From positions 1 to 58,384 of the forward strand of contig CAMLDO010000014.1 of assembly GCA_946478865.1 (NCBI GenBank): 58,384 nt of DNA, given 5' to 3'. Under the pieces are notes generated by a model. That model saw only the letters and a program-made list of their open reading frames with translations, did no database searches and had not been told where the DNA came from. This DNA comes from an uncultured Methylobacillus sp. (GTDB lineage Bacteria > Pseudomonadota > Gammaproteobacteria > Burkholderiales > Methylophilaceae). The position numbers were made by a program, and so were the translations under genes. Shown here one piece after another: positions 34,881-44,498 of this stretch (its first letter is position 1; each line of letters opens with the position of its first letter).

Positions 34881-35882
34881 ATGGCAGTACCAAAATTAAA
34901 TCAGCAGCCACGCAGTCCTGCAAACCTCATCGACCTTGCCCGTGATGTCCTGTTAACGGAAGCACGTGCAGTGGAAGCGCTGGCTCAGCGCCTGGATGAC
35001 AGCTTCCCCCAAGCCGTGAATCTTATTTTACAGTGCCGGGGCCGCGTTGTGGTGAGCGGCATGGGCAAGTCCGGCCACATCGGCCGCAAGATTGCATCCA
35101 CTTTGGCCAGCACAGGAACGCCTGCTTTTTTCATGCACCCCGGCGAAGCAAGTCATGGCGATCTGGGCATGATTACCGTACACGATGTGGTCCTGGCTCT
35201 TTCCAACTCCGGCGAAAGCGATGAGCTGCTGGCGATCATCCCATTGCTGAAGCGTCTTGGCGCCAAACTGGTCGCCATGACCGGCAATCCGAAGTCCACG
35301 CTGGCAAAAGAAGCCGACATTCATCTGGATGCTTCTGTCGCCCGTGAGGCTTGCCCATTGGGATTGGCACCCACAGCAAGCACAACCGCCGCACTCGCCC
35401 TGGGCGATGCATTGGCGCTTGCCCTGCTGGATGCGCGGGGCTTTTCGGAAGAGGATTTTGCACGCGCCCATCCGGGCGGAGCGCTGGGCCGACAGCTGCT
35501 GCTGCATGTCAGCGACGTGATGCGGACCGGTGATGGCATCCCCAAGGTGCCGCAACACGCCTATCTATCTTCCGCGCTGCTGGAAATGTCGCGCAAGGGG
35601 CTGGGCATGACAGCCATCGTCGATGCAACGGACAAGCCCATCGGCATTTTCACGGATGGCGACTTGCGCCGGGCATTCGAGAACGGCGTGGACGTAGCGT
35701 CCACATCCATCGAAAAAATCATGCACCGCAACCCTCGCACCATCGTTCCCAACCGCTTGGCAGTAGAAGCAGTGGAAATCATGGAAACTCATAAAATCAA
35801 TGGCCTCCTCGTTACTGACGAGCAAGGCACGCTGGTCGGCGCCCTCAACATGCACGACCTGCTGAAAGCGAAAGTAGTATGA
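34881..35882 (+). CDS. kdsD: D-arabinose 5-phosphate isomerase KdsD
   Basis: Interconverts ribulose 5-phosphate and arabinose 5-phosphate, the first step to Kdo for LPS. The ATG at 34881 (MAVPKLNQQ) gives 333 aa. The SIS domain (about 40-180) shows VVSGMGKSGHIGRKIASTLA and ALSNSGESDELL. Two CBS motifs fill the C-terminal third (VMRTGDGIPKVP; GLLVTDEQGTLVGALN). It overlaps kdsC by 4 bp. Confidence 0.97.
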   Translation: MAVPKLNQQPRSPANLIDLARDVLLTEARAVEALAQRLDDSFPQAVNLILQCRGRVVVSGMGKSGHIGRKIASTLASTGTPAFFMHPGEASHGDLGMITVHDVVLALSNSGESDELLAIIPLLKRLGAKLVAMTGNPKSTLAKEADIHLDASVAREACPLGLAPTASTTAALALGDALALALLDARGFSEEDFARAHPGGALGRQLLLHVSDVMRTGDGIPKVPQHAYLSSALLEMSRKGLGMTAIVDATDKPIGIFTDGDLRRAFENGVDVASTSIEKIMHRNPRTIVPNRLAVEAVEIMETHKINGLLVTDEQGTLVGALNMHDLLKAKVV

Positions 35883-36406
35883 ATCAGGAAGTACTGGAAC
35901 GCGCCAAACGCATCAAGCTGATCGTATTCGATGTCGATGGCGTCATGACCGACGGCAGCCTTTATCTGTGCGACGACGGTCAGGAGTACAAGGCCTTCAA
36001 TTCGCAGGACGGTCTGGGCATGAAACTGCTCAAGGCCAGCGGTGTGGACATGGCGATCATTACCGGACGGACATCCAATGTGGTCGTCAAGCGTGCGGAA
36101 AATACCGGAGTGGCGCATTTTTTCCAGGGAGTCGAGGACAAGCTGGAAGCTTTCCTGCATCTCGCTGAGGAGCTTGGGCTCGATCACACGCAATGCGCCT
36201 TCATGGGGGATGACGTGGTAGACCTGCCTCCCATGCTGCGCAGCGGTTTGGCGATCACGGTTCCGGCCGCGCCAGCGATCGTGAAGGAGCGCGCCCACCT
36301 CGTCACCGGTCGCGAAGGCGGACGCGGTGCTGTACGCGAAGTCTGCGAATTCATCATGCAGGCGCAGGGCACGTTCGACGCCCAGATGGCGCAGTACCTG
36401 AAATAA
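35879..36406 (+). CDS. kdsC: 3-deoxy-D-manno-octulosonate 8-phosphate phosphatase KdsC
   Basis: A HAD-superfamily phosphatase (175 aa) that releases Kdo from Kdo 8-phosphate. The catalytic motif FDVDGVMTDGSLY (Asp17 and Asp19) and the Mg-binding GDDVVDLPPM are present, and the cap is minimal as in the tetrameric KdsC class. It is coupled to kdsD by ATGA overlap and followed 19 bp later by lptC. Confidence 0.97.
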   Translation: MNQEVLERAKRIKLIVFDVDGVMTDGSLYLCDDGQEYKAFNSQDGLGMKLLKASGVDMAIITGRTSNVVVKRAENTGVAHFFQGVEDKLEAFLHLAEELGLDHTQCAFMGDDVVDLPPMLRSGLAITVPAAPAIVKERAHLVTGREGGRGAVREVCEFIMQAQGTFDAQMAQYLK

Positions 36407-36425
36407 GGCGCGGTACCCGATTAAC

Positions 36426-37109
36426 ATGTATGGACGCCCAGCCACATGGTTTCTGCTGTTGCTGCTGGCGCTGCTCGCAGCGCTGACCATGTGGGCAGAT
36501 GTGGCCGTGCAGCCTCCGGCACCGAAAAAAGACGGCAGCAGCCGGCATGATCCGGATTACATATTGCATAATTTCAACACCTTGAAAACCGATGTACAGG
36601 GCAACCCGCAATACATGCTCGCGGCGGTGGAAATGAAACACTTCCCGGACGACGACACTACGCATCTGGTACGCCCCCGCTTTACGCAGTACGCGGCAGG
36701 CAAGGCTTATACACAAATCGAAAGCCAGCATGGCATGGTCACCAGCGATGGCGAGCAGGTGTACATGACGGACAAGGTCAAGGTGGTCCGGGCCGCCACG
36801 CGACAACGGGGTGAAATGACAGTACTGACGGATTTCCTGCACATTACGCCTGATACGGAAATTGCCCGTACCGATCGCCCGGTCACCATCCTGCAGGCAC
36901 CGAAAAGCGTCGCGCATGCCAATGGCATGGTATATGACAAGAAAAACGGTTTGCTCACGCTTTCGCAACGCGTGCGCGTCCATTACGAACGCCCGGCCGC
37001 CAAAGGGGTAGCGAGCAAGACGCAAGTCAGGAAAGCGCTGCCTGCAAAAGCAGTCCCGGCAAAAAAAGCCGCACTAGGCGACACCAAAACCCGGATCCGG
37101 AGACCATGA
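36426..37109 (+). CDS. lptC: LPS export protein LptC
   Basis: A bitopic inner-membrane protein of the LPS bridge, 227 aa. One N-terminal membrane helix (about 7-25, TWFLLLLLALLAALTMW) is followed by the periplasmic beta-jellyroll (about 40-185). A C-terminal tail of about 35 residues is rich in Lys, Arg and Ala (VASKTQVRKALPAKAVPAKK) and is not part of the usual domain. It overlaps lptA by 4 bp. Confidence 0.92.
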   Translation: MYGRPATWFLLLLLALLAALTMWADVAVQPPAPKKDGSSRHDPDYILHNFNTLKTDVQGNPQYMLAAVEMKHFPDDDTTHLVRPRFTQYAAGKAYTQIESQHGMVTSDGEQVYMTDKVKVVRAATRQRGEMTVLTDFLHITPDTEIARTDRPVTILQAPKSVAHANGMVYDKKNGLLTLSQRVRVHYERPAAKGVASKTQVRKALPAKAVPAKKAALGDTKTRIRRP

Positions 37110-37657
37110 TGACAAACCTGCATCGCAGCCAACAAACCCTGCTCGCTGCCTTCGTGCTGCTGTTCGCCTGTGCCGCGCACGCAGAAAGAGCCGACCGGGA
37201 AAAACCGATCGATCTCGAAGCCGATAATGTGGTGGTCAATGACGCGAAAAAGACCAGCACCTACACCGGTAACGTGATCCTGACGCAGGGCACGCTGATC
37301 ATTCATGCCGACAAGCTGGTCGTGCGCGAGGATGCTGACGGATTCCAGCACAGCACCTCCTACGGCAACCCCACCACGTTCCGCCAGAAGATGGAAGGCA
37401 AGGACGAATACATGCAGGGCAGCGCGCAGCGTATCGAGTATGACGGCCGCATGGACAAGGTACAGCTGTACACCAAGGCGTGGGTCAAGCGCGGCGACGA
37501 TATCGTGAACGGCGAATACATCATGTACGACGCGGGTGCGGAATACGCCGAAGTTATCGGCGGTGCGCAATCCACCTCCGCCCCCAAGGGTCGCGTGCGC
37601 GCTGTGATCCAGCCCAAGAAGAAACCGGGTGCTCCGGCTGCCACCGGCAATCCGTAA
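37106..37657 (+). CDS. lptA: LPS transport periplasmic protein LptA
   Basis: Builds the periplasmic filament that carries LPS to LptDE. It is 183 aa with a Sec signal ending AAHA and the OstA-like jellyroll (PIDLEADNVVVNDAKKTSTY; TGNVILTQGTLIIHADKLVV; GSAQRIEYDGRMDKVQL). It ends in a Lys/Pro/Ala tail. The ATGA overlap with lptC indicates coupling; ATG at 37109 is an alternative start. Confidence 0.96.
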   Translation: MMTNLHRSQQTLLAAFVLLFACAAHAERADREKPIDLEADNVVVNDAKKTSTYTGNVILTQGTLIIHADKLVVREDADGFQHSTSYGNPTTFRQKMEGKDEYMQGSAQRIEYDGRMDKVQLYTKAWVKRGDDIVNGEYIMYDAGAEYAEVIGGAQSTSAPKGRVRAVIQPKKKPGAPAATGNP

Positions 37658-37669
37658 CGGCGAGTTAAC

Positions 37670-38392
37670 GTGAGCGAACTCAAAGTCGAAAACCTGCGCA
37701 AGCGTTACAAGTCCCGCACCGTGGTGCAGGACATCTCGCTGTCCATCAAGAGCGGCGAAGTGGTCGGCCTGCTCGGTCCCAATGGCGCCGGCAAGACTAC
37801 CAGCTTCTACATGATGGTCGGCCTCGTGCCGCTGGATGGCGGTCGCATCCTGCTTGACGGCAAGGATCTCGGACGCTTGCCCATCCACCGCCGCGCACGT
37901 ATGGGCCTCGCCTACCTGCCGCAGGAACCGTCGATCTTCCGCAAGATGAATGTCGAGGACAATATCCTCGCGATTCTGGAACTGCAAAAACTGACGCCGG
38001 AACAGCAGAAGGAAAAACTTGAAGAGCTGCTGCACGAACTGCACATCACGCACCTGCGCAAGAACCAGGCCGTGAGCCTGTCGGGGGGCGAACGCCGTCG
38101 CGTCGAAATCGCACGTTGCCTGGCGGCCAATCCGCGCTTCATCCTGCTTGACGAGCCCTTCGCCGGCATCGACCCGATCGCGGTGCTCGATATCCAGAAG
38201 ATCATCCGCTACCTGACCGAGCGCGATATCGGCGTGCTCATCACCGATCACAATGTGCGCGAAACCTTGGGGATCTGCGACCACGCCTACATCGTCAACG
38301 AAGGCAAGGTGTTCGCCTCTGGTCATCCAGATGAAATCATTCATAATGACAGCGTAAGGGAAGTTTATCTCGGCAAGGATTTCCGCCTCTGA
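37670..38392 (+). CDS. lptB: LPS export ABC transporter ATP-binding protein LptB
   Basis: The ATPase of LptB2FG, 240 aa, starting at GTG 37670 ([13 protein letters not shown]). Walker A is [14 protein letters not shown], the signature [16 protein letters not shown] and Walker [17 protein letters not shown], then the H-loop in [11 protein letters not shown]. It lies 12 bp after lptA. LptF and LptG are not in the window. Confidence 0.98.
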   Translation: MSELKVENLRKRYKSRTVVQDISLSIKSGEVVGLLGPNGAGKTTSFYMMVGLVPLDGGRILLDGKDLGRLPIHRRARMGLAYLPQEPSIFRKMNVEDNILAILELQKLTPEQQKEKLEELLHELHITHLRKNQAVSLSGGERRRVEIARCLAANPRFILLDEPFAGIDPIAVLDIQKIIRYLTERDIGVLITDHNVRETLGICDHAYIVNEGKVFASGHPDEIIHNDSVREVYLGKDFRL

Positions 38393-38408
38393 GCGGTCCG
38401 AGAACACC

Positions 38409-39851
38409 ATGAAACAAAGCCTTCAACTCCGACTCTCGCAACATCTGGCGCTGACCCCGCAGCTGCAGCAATCCATCCGCCTGCTCCAGCTGTCCACGGT
38501 AGAGCTCAATCAGGAGCTGGAGTCCATTCTGCAGGCCAACCCGCTGCTGGAACGCGTGGACCACAACGAAGGCGGGCACGAAGAGCACACGCCCAGCGTG
38601 GCGCCTGCGGAAACCACCGTTTCTTCCGAAGAAGTCCCGCGTCAGGACGATTTCAGTGCGGACGCGTTCGATAGCTACGGCGAATTCTCCGGCAGCAACC
38701 GCTGGGAAGAAGGCGGCGCCGGCAGCGACGATGACGACAACGATTACGTGTTCCAGGAGGCCGACTCGCCTACTCTGCGCCAGCACCTGCTGGAACAGCT
38801 GCAGCTGATGCCTCTCTCCGAACGCGACCAGACGCTGGCTTCCATTCTGGTCGATGCAATCAACGAAGACGGCTATCTGGAGCAATCGCTGGAAGAGCTG
38901 GCGGAGATGCTGCCGGAAGAACAGGAAATCGACCCGCTCGAACTGCAGACCGCGCTAAAACTGATCCAGCATCTGGATCCGCCCGGCGTGGGCGCACGCA
39001 ACCTGTCGGAATGTCTGGCTCTGCAGCTTCGTACCCTGCCGGAGACTACCCCCCACCTGGAAACTGCAATCCAGCTGGTCGAAAACCATCTGAACGAGCT
39101 AGCCAATCGGGATTACGCACGCCTGCGCAAGCTGCTGCACTGCAGCGAGGAAACGCTGCGCGACGTGCAACACCTGATCACCCAGCTCAATCCGCGCCCG
39201 GGCGCCGGCTTCTCGCATATCGGTTCTGACCAGTACATCCAGCATGAAATCGTGGTCAAGAAAGTCAAAGGCGTGTGGCTCGCGACGCTCAACCAGGAAG
39301 TCATGCCCAAGCTGCGCATCAACCAGCTTTACGCCGATATCCTGAAGCGCAACCGCGACAACTCCAGCCAGTACCTCATGAGCCAGATGCAGGAAGCGAA
39401 ATGGATGATCAAGAACATCCAGCAGCGCTTTTCCACCATCCTGCGCGTGTCGCAAGCGGTGGTTGACCGCCAGCGCAACTTCTTCGAGCACGGCGAGATC
39501 GCGATGCGTCCGCTGGTACTGCGCGAAATCGCGGATGAGGTCGGCCTGCATGAATCCACGATTTCCCGCGTCACCACACGCAAGTACATGCTCACACCGC
39601 GTGGAGTCTACGAACTGAAATATTTCTTCGGCAGCCATGTGGCTACCGATACCGGCGGCGCGTGTTCCGCCACCGCCATCCGCGCGTTGATCAAGCAGTT
39701 GGTAGGCGAGGAAAATCCAAAGAAACCGCTTTCGGACAACCAGATCACGGAAATTCTCGGCAAGCAGGGCATCGTCGTCGCACGCCGCACGATCGCGAAA
39801 TACCGCGAGTCGCTGCAAATCCCGGCGGCGAGCCAGCGCAAGTCGTTGTAA
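38409..39851 (+). CDS. rpoN: RNA polymerase sigma-54 factor RpoN
   Basis: The alternative sigma factor that needs an AAA+ activator. It is 480 aa. Region I is Gln/Leu-rich (LALTPQLQQSIRLLQLSTVE), followed by an acidic region II (about 55-120), the core-binding domain, a helix-turn-helix (EVGLHESTISRVTTRKYMLT) and the RpoN box ARRTIAKYRE near residue 460. It sits between lptB and hpf, the normal proteobacterial order. Confidence 0.98.
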   Translation: MKQSLQLRLSQHLALTPQLQQSIRLLQLSTVELNQELESILQANPLLERVDHNEGGHEEHTPSVAPAETTVSSEEVPRQDDFSADAFDSYGEFSGSNRWEEGGAGSDDDDNDYVFQEADSPTLRQHLLEQLQLMPLSERDQTLASILVDAINEDGYLEQSLEELAEMLPEEQEIDPLELQTALKLIQHLDPPGVGARNLSECLALQLRTLPETTPHLETAIQLVENHLNELANRDYARLRKLLHCSEETLRDVQHLITQLNPRPGAGFSHIGSDQYIQHEIVVKKVKGVWLATLNQEVMPKLRINQLYADILKRNRDNSSQYLMSQMQEAKWMIKNIQQRFSTILRVSQAVVDRQRNFFEHGEIAMRPLVLREIADEVGLHESTISRVTTRKYMLTPRGVYELKYFFGSHVATDTGGACSATAIRALIKQLVGEENPKKPLSDNQITEILGKQGIVVARRTIAKYRESLQIPAASQRKSL

Positions 39852-39877
39852 CGGTTTTTACCACCAAGGAGCACATC

Positions 39878-40204
39878 ATGAATCTCAATCTGACCGGCCA
39901 CCATATGGAAATCACCCCGGCGCTACGCGATTATGTCACTGCGAAGCTGGAGCGCGTTACCGGGCACTTCGACCAAGTGATCGACGTCAAGGTGACGTTG
40001 TCGGTCGAAAAGCTCAAGCAGAAGGTGGATGTCACCCTGCACGTGCCGGGCAACGACATTCATGCCGAATGCTCCGATGAAAACATGTACAGCGCGATCG
40101 ACCTGGTCGCCGACAAACTGGATCGCCAGGTGCTCAAGCACAAGGAAAAAATGGGCGATCACCACCGCGCCAATGGTGCACTGAAGCACCAAGCCACCAG
40201 CTAG
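39878..40204 (+). CDS. hpf: Ribosome hibernation-promoting factor HPF (short form)
   Basis: Binds the 30S decoding region and promotes dimerisation or inactivation of idle ribosomes. The ATG at 39878 (MNLNLTGHHMEITPALRDYV), preceded by AAGGAG, gives 108 aa, the short form without the C-terminal dimer domain. The extension inside rpoN is rejected. It lies 26 bp after rpoN and 10 bp before hprK. Confidence 0.95.
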   Translation: MNLNLTGHHMEITPALRDYVTAKLERVTGHFDQVIDVKVTLSVEKLKQKVDVTLHVPGNDIHAECSDENMYSAIDLVADKLDRQVLKHKEKMGDHHRANGALKHQATS

Positions 40205-40214
40205 GCTCTGCATC

Positions 40215-41180
40215 ATGTCCGAGATCAGCGTCGCCCAACTCTACAAGGACACCCGCCGCAAGCTCAGGCTGGCGTGGGTAGCGGGACATGACGGCGGTGA
40301 CAATCTGCTCACCAGTGACACCGTCAGCAAGCCCTCGCTGGCGCTGATCGGACACCTGAATTTCGTGCACCCGAACCGGGTGCAGGTACTCGGATGCGCG
40401 GAGATGGACTATCTGCGCAATCTGGGAAAATCCGACGTCAAGCAGGCCATCAACAACCTGTTCTCGACCGACCTCGCCGCCGTGGTCGTCGCCAATGGCG
40501 AGAGCGTACCGGAAGCGCTGCTCGAAGCCTCCAGCCAGCGCCATACGCCTCTGTTCACCTCCCCGGAAAAAAGCCCGCGCCTCATGGAAGTGCTGAGCCA
40601 CTACCTCGCACAGGCGGTGGCGGAATCCGTGAGCTTTCACGGCGTCTTCATGGAAGTACAGGGATTCGGCGTTCTGCTGAAAGGCGAAGCCGCCATCGGT
40701 AAAAGCGAACTCGCACTGGAACTGATCACGCGCGGTCATCGCCTGGTGGCGGACGATATGGCCGACTTCTATCTGGTCGCGCCCGACCGGCTTGAAGGCC
40801 GCTGCCCGCCGCTGCTGCAGGATTTCCTCGAAGTGCGCGGCCTCGGCATTCTCAACGTGCGTGCACTGTTTGGCGATAACGCCGTCAAGCCGACCAAGCC
40901 GCTCGACTTCATCGTACAGCTGGAAAAAGCGGAGAAACTCCTGCCGCAGATGCTGGATCGCCTCAAGATCAAGGCGCAGAGCGAAAAGATCCTCGGCGTG
41001 AAGATTCCCAAGGTGGTCATTCCCGTGGCCGCCGGCCGCAACATCGCGGTACTGGTGGAGGTCGCGGTGCGCAATCAGATCCTGCAGATGCGCGGTGTGG
41101 ACAGCACCCGACAGTTCATGCAGCGCCAGAGCCGCGAAATGCGGCGAACCGCCGAGAAGGTCTCCAAAGCGGAACCGTGA
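40215..41180 (+). CDS. hprK: HPr kinase/phosphorylase HprK
   Basis: Phosphorylates and dephosphorylates HPr at Ser46. It is 321 aa: an N-terminal regulatory domain (about 1-130) and a C-terminal kinase domain with the P-loop GEAAIGKSE (residues 157-165), the acidic VADDMADF and the family signature [17 protein letters not shown]. The P-loop has Ala-Ala where many HprK proteins have Ser-Gly. It shares one base with rapZ (TGATG) and sits beside ptsH, its substrate gene. Confidence 0.96.
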   Translation: MSEISVAQLYKDTRRKLRLAWVAGHDGGDNLLTSDTVSKPSLALIGHLNFVHPNRVQVLGCAEMDYLRNLGKSDVKQAINNLFSTDLAAVVVANGESVPEALLEASSQRHTPLFTSPEKSPRLMEVLSHYLAQAVAESVSFHGVFMEVQGFGVLLKGEAAIGKSELALELITRGHRLVADDMADFYLVAPDRLEGRCPPLLQDFLEVRGLGILNVRALFGDNAVKPTKPLDFIVQLEKAEKLLPQMLDRLKIKAQSEKILGVKIPKVVIPVAAGRNIAVLVEVAVRNQILQMRGVDSTRQFMQRQSREMRRTAEKVSKAEP

Positions 41181-42016
41181 TGCAACTCGTCATCGTTACC
41201 GGCCTGTCCGGCTCCGGCAAAAGTATCGCGCTGAAGGCACTGGAAGACAGCGACTATTACTGCGTGGACAATTTGCCCGCAACGCTGCTTCCCGACACCG
41301 CCCAGCATCTGGGCAATGTGGGCCAGGCGCGCATTGCCGTCAGCATCGACACGCGCAGCAGTACCCTGGAAGCGCTGCCGGGCATCATTTGCGACCTGCG
41401 CGACAGCGGGATTGACGTACAGGTATTGTTTCTGGAATCCAGCGCAGAGACACTGGTCAAACGTTTTAGCGAGACCCGGCGTCGCCACCCGCTCAGCAAT
41501 GCGAGCATCACTCTCGCCGAGAGCATCCGGCTGGAACGCGAGATGCTGGAACCGCTGGGCGATCTCGGCCACCGTATCGACACCAGTGACCTGAGTCCGA
41601 ATGCGCTACGTTCCTGGGTCAAGGATTTCATTGCCCTGGACCATGAAGGCCTGACCTTGCTCTTTACCTCCTTCGGGTTCAAGCACGGCATCCCGCTCGA
41701 TGCGGATTTCGTCTTCGACGTGCGCTGCCTGCCCAACCCCAATTACGACCCCGTACTGAAGCCGCTCACAGGCCGCGACCAGCCCGTTGTTGCATTTCTC
41801 GAAAGCCAGCCGCTGGCACAGGCCATGTACGAGGACATCCAGCAATTCGTTGAAAAATGGCTGCCTTGCTTCATGCGCGACAACCGTAGCTATCTCACAG
41901 TGGCTGTCGGCTGCACCGGCGGCCAGCATCGCTCGGTTTACTTCACCGAGCGCCTCACGCAGCATTTTCGGAATCTGCAGCATCACGTCCTGGTTCGCCA
42001 TCGCGAACTGGAATAA
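41180..42016 (+). CDS. rapZ: RNase adapter / nucleotide-binding protein RapZ
   Basis: In E. coli RapZ guides RNase E to the GlmZ small RNA and senses glucosamine 6-phosphate. This homologue is 278 aa from the ATG at 41180 ([15 protein letters not shown]; Walker A near residues 8-15). The C-terminal domain has the conserved [12 protein letters not shown] and [22 protein letters not shown] at 41177 is an alternative. Whether a GlmZ-like RNA exists here is unknown; in many betaproteobacteria the role is unclear. Confidence 0.95.
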   Translation: MQLVIVTGLSGSGKSIALKALEDSDYYCVDNLPATLLPDTAQHLGNVGQARIAVSIDTRSSTLEALPGIICDLRDSGIDVQVLFLESSAETLVKRFSETRRRHPLSNASITLAESIRLEREMLEPLGDLGHRIDTSDLSPNALRSWVKDFIALDHEGLTLLFTSFGFKHGIPLDADFVFDVRCLPNPNYDPVLKPLTGRDQPVVAFLESQPLAQAMYEDIQQFVEKWLPCFMRDNRSYLTVAVGCTGGQHRSVYFTERLTQHFRNLQHHVLVRHRELE

Positions 42017-42040
42017 GCGGCTGCGGAAAAAGGAATTATC

Positions 42041-42448
42041 GTGATAGGTCTATTGATTATTGCTCACGGCACTTTAGGCGAAAGCCTGATCCATTGTGCC
42101 AGTCATGTCATGGGCGAGCGCCCTCCGCTATTGCGGCAGATCGGCGTAAGCGTCCATGACGACCCCATCGCATTGTTGCCGCAGGCGCAACAAGCGGTAA
42201 AAGAGCTGGATCAGGGCGCCGGTGTGCTGGTGCTCTCGGATATCTATGGCGCCACTCCTTGCAACCTGGTCGGGAAATTGCTTGTTCCAGGGCGTATCGA
42301 AGGGATTGCCGGCGTCAATCTGCCGATGCTGGTACGCGCACTGGCCTACCGCAACGAGCCGCTCGAAGTATTGATCGAAAAGGCTGTCGCCGGGGGCTGC
42401 GGCGGCGTCATTCATTTCACCCACGAAGCCTGCATACACCATGGTTAA
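42041..42448 (+). CDS. PTS EIIA component, mannose/fructose family (regulatory)
   Basis: A 135-aa EIIA-Man domain protein starting at GTG 42041 with AAGGAAT upstream. The phospho-acceptor His9 is in LLIIAHGTLGESL, and SDIYGATPCNLV is the conserved second motif. No EIIB or EIIC is adjacent, so it is likely the terminal phosphate acceptor of a regulatory PTS rather than part of sugar uptake. It overlaps ptsH by 8 bp. Confidence 0.93.
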   Translation: MIGLLIIAHGTLGESLIHCASHVMGERPPLLRQIGVSVHDDPIALLPQAQQAVKELDQGAGVLVLSDIYGATPCNLVGKLLVPGRIEGIAGVNLPMLVRALAYRNEPLEVLIEKAVAGGCGGVIHFTHEACIHHG

Positions 42449-42710
42449 ACAAGAAGTCGAAATCATCAACAAGCTGGGCCTGCATGCCCGCGCGTCCACC
42501 AAGCTGACGCAGACTGCAAGCCAGTACAAGTCCGAAGTCTGGCTGGAACGCAACAATCGCCGCGTAAACGCGAAAAGCATCATGGGCGTCATGATGCTGG
42601 CGGCCAGCAAAGGCAGCAAAGTAGTAGTCGAAGCCAACGGTCCGGACGAGGCCGCGGCACTGGAATCGCTGCTCGCTCTCATCAACAATCGGTTCGGCGA
42701 ACCGGAATAA
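42441..42710 (+). CDS. ptsH: Phosphocarrier protein HPr
   Basis: An 89-aa phosphocarrier. The EI-phosphorylated His15 is in NKLGLHARAST, and the HprK target Ser46 is in NAKSIMGVMML. Both regulatory sites are intact, consistent with hprK being nearby. It overlaps the EIIA gene by 8 bp and precedes ptsI by 54 bp. Confidence 0.97.
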   Translation: MVKQEVEIINKLGLHARASTKLTQTASQYKSEVWLERNNRRVNAKSIMGVMMLAASKGSKVVVEANGPDEAAALESLLALINNRFGEPE

Positions 42711-42764
42711 CCGGCGGCCAAAGGGGATCTGCATGAGCATCGCCACAACAGGGAGCCAAGAGCG

Positions 42765-44489
42765 ATGAGCTTCACAATGCACGGGGTTGGAGTTTCCAGC
42801 GGCATCGCCATCGGCCATGCCCATCTGGTCTCGCATGCGCTGCTGGAAGTCGCGCATTACGTGGTGCCGGTCCATCTGGTCGAGGCAGAAGTACAGCGTT
42901 TCACCGAAGCGATTGAGACGGTGCGCACCGATCTTGAGAACATACGCCGCCAGTTGCCCGCGAATGCCCCCGCCGAGTTAGGCTCCTTCGTCGGCACACA
43001 CCTCATGATCCTCGCCGACAAGTCGTTGTCGGAAGCGCCCATCGACACCATCCGCAAAGAGCAGTGCAACGCGGAGTGGGCGCTCAAGCAGCAGATGGAC
43101 GATCTGGTCGAGCAGTTCGACGAGATCGAGGACGAGTACCTGCGCGAGCGCAAGTTCGACGTGGTGCAGGTGGTCGAGCGCGTCATCAAGGTGCTGCTCG
43201 GCCATCCCAGCCAGGTAGTGCTGGAAAAGCAGGAAAGCGGCATGATCCTCGTCGCGCACGACCTCTCGCCCGCCGACGCGATCCAGTTCAAACAGCATCA
43301 GTTCGCCGCCTTCATCACCGATGTCGGCGGCGCGACCTCGCATACCGCAATCCTCGCACGTAGCCTCAACATCCCATCCATCGTCGCTCTGCATCGTGCA
43401 CGCGACCTGATCCGCGACGGCGAAATGATCATCGTCGACGGCAACCAGGGTGTGGTTATCGTCAGCCCGGACAAGAATACGCTGACCGAGTATCGCCTGC
43501 GCCAGGAACAATGGGAAATCGACCAGCAGAAGCTCAAGCGGCTCAAGCTGACCAAGGCAGTCACGCTGGACGGCACGACAGTGGATCTCCATGCCAACAT
43601 CGAAATCCCAGAGGACGTCACGCAATCCAAGGCAGCAGGGGCAACTGGTATCGGCCTCTACCGCACCGAATTCCTGTTCATGAATCGCCGCGAGTGGCCG
43701 TCCGAGGACGAGCAGTTCGAAGCCTATCGCAAGGTTACGGAAGCAATGAAGGGCATGCCGGTCACGATCCGCACGCTGGATCTCGGCGCCGACAAGCCGG
43801 CCAACCCCGACGAGGCGCGCACCTGCACCAACCCCGCGCTGGGCCTGCGCGCGATCCGGCTGTGCCTCGCCGAGCCGCATATCTTCCATTCCCAGTTGCG
43901 CGCGATTCTGCGCGCCTCGCACTATGGCAATGTCAAGCTGCTGATTCCGATGATTTCCACCATTTCGGAATTGCGGCAGGCGCTGCACATGATCGAACGG
44001 GCCAAGCGCAGCCTGCACGACCAGGGCATTCCATTCGACGAGAATATCGCCGTCGGCGGCATGATTGAAGTTCCCGCCGCCGCACTCAAGGCGGACGCCT
44101 TCGCGCGCGAGCTGGACTTCCTGTCCATTGGCACCAACGACCTCATCCAGTACACGCTCGCAATCGACCGCACTGACGACACCGTGGCGCATCTGTACAA
44201 CCCACTGCACCCCGCCGTGCTGCAACTGATCGAAATGTCGATCCGCGCCGCCAACAAGGCCGGCAAGCCTATTTCCGTTTGCGGCGAAATGGCGGGCGAC
44301 CCGCGCCTTACCCGCTTGCTGCTGGGTTTCGGCTTGCGTCAGTTCTCGATGCACCCGGCGCACGTACTGGCGGTGAAGCGCCAGGTTCTCCAATCCAGCC
44401 TGCCACGACTCGCGAACACGGCACGCAAAATCCTCGCGAGTGCCGAGATCGACCGCATTGAACCTTTGCTCGACAAACTCAATCAATAA
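42765..44489 (+). CDS. ptsI: PTS enzyme I (PEP-protein phosphotransferase)
   Basis: Takes phosphate from PEP and passes it to HPr. It is 574 aa. The active His193 is in GGATSHTAILARS, and the PEP-binding C-terminal barrel has GIGLYRTEFLFM, RTLDLGADKPA, SIGTNDLIQYTLAIDRTDD and the Cys of ISVCGEMAGD. It is plain EI rather than the GAF-domain EI-Ntr type, because no N-terminal GAF domain is present. Confidence 0.97.
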   Translation: MSFTMHGVGVSSGIAIGHAHLVSHALLEVAHYVVPVHLVEAEVQRFTEAIETVRTDLENIRRQLPANAPAELGSFVGTHLMILADKSLSEAPIDTIRKEQCNAEWALKQQMDDLVEQFDEIEDEYLRERKFDVVQVVERVIKVLLGHPSQVVLEKQESGMILVAHDLSPADAIQFKQHQFAAFITDVGGATSHTAILARSLNIPSIVALHRARDLIRDGEMIIVDGNQGVVIVSPDKNTLTEYRLRQEQWEIDQQKLKRLKLTKAVTLDGTTVDLHANIEIPEDVTQSKAAGATGIGLYRTEFLFMNRREWPSEDEQFEAYRKVTEAMKGMPVTIRTLDLGADKPANPDEARTCTNPALGLRAIRLCLAEPHIFHSQLRAILRASHYGNVKLLIPMISTISELRQALHMIERAKRSLHDQGIPFDENIAVGGMIEVPAAALKADAFARELDFLSIGTNDLIQYTLAIDRTDDTVAHLYNPLHPAVLQLIEMSIRAANKAGKPISVCGEMAGDPRLTRLLLGFGLRQFSMHPAHVLAVKRQVLQSSLPRLANTARKILASAEIDRIEPLLDKLNQ

Positions 44490-44498
44490 GGAGGCATC

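Noticed and set aside
36983..38410. Minus-strand open frame of 475 codons
   Set aside because: Antisense of lptA and lptB, both with clear start sites, overlaps and motifs.
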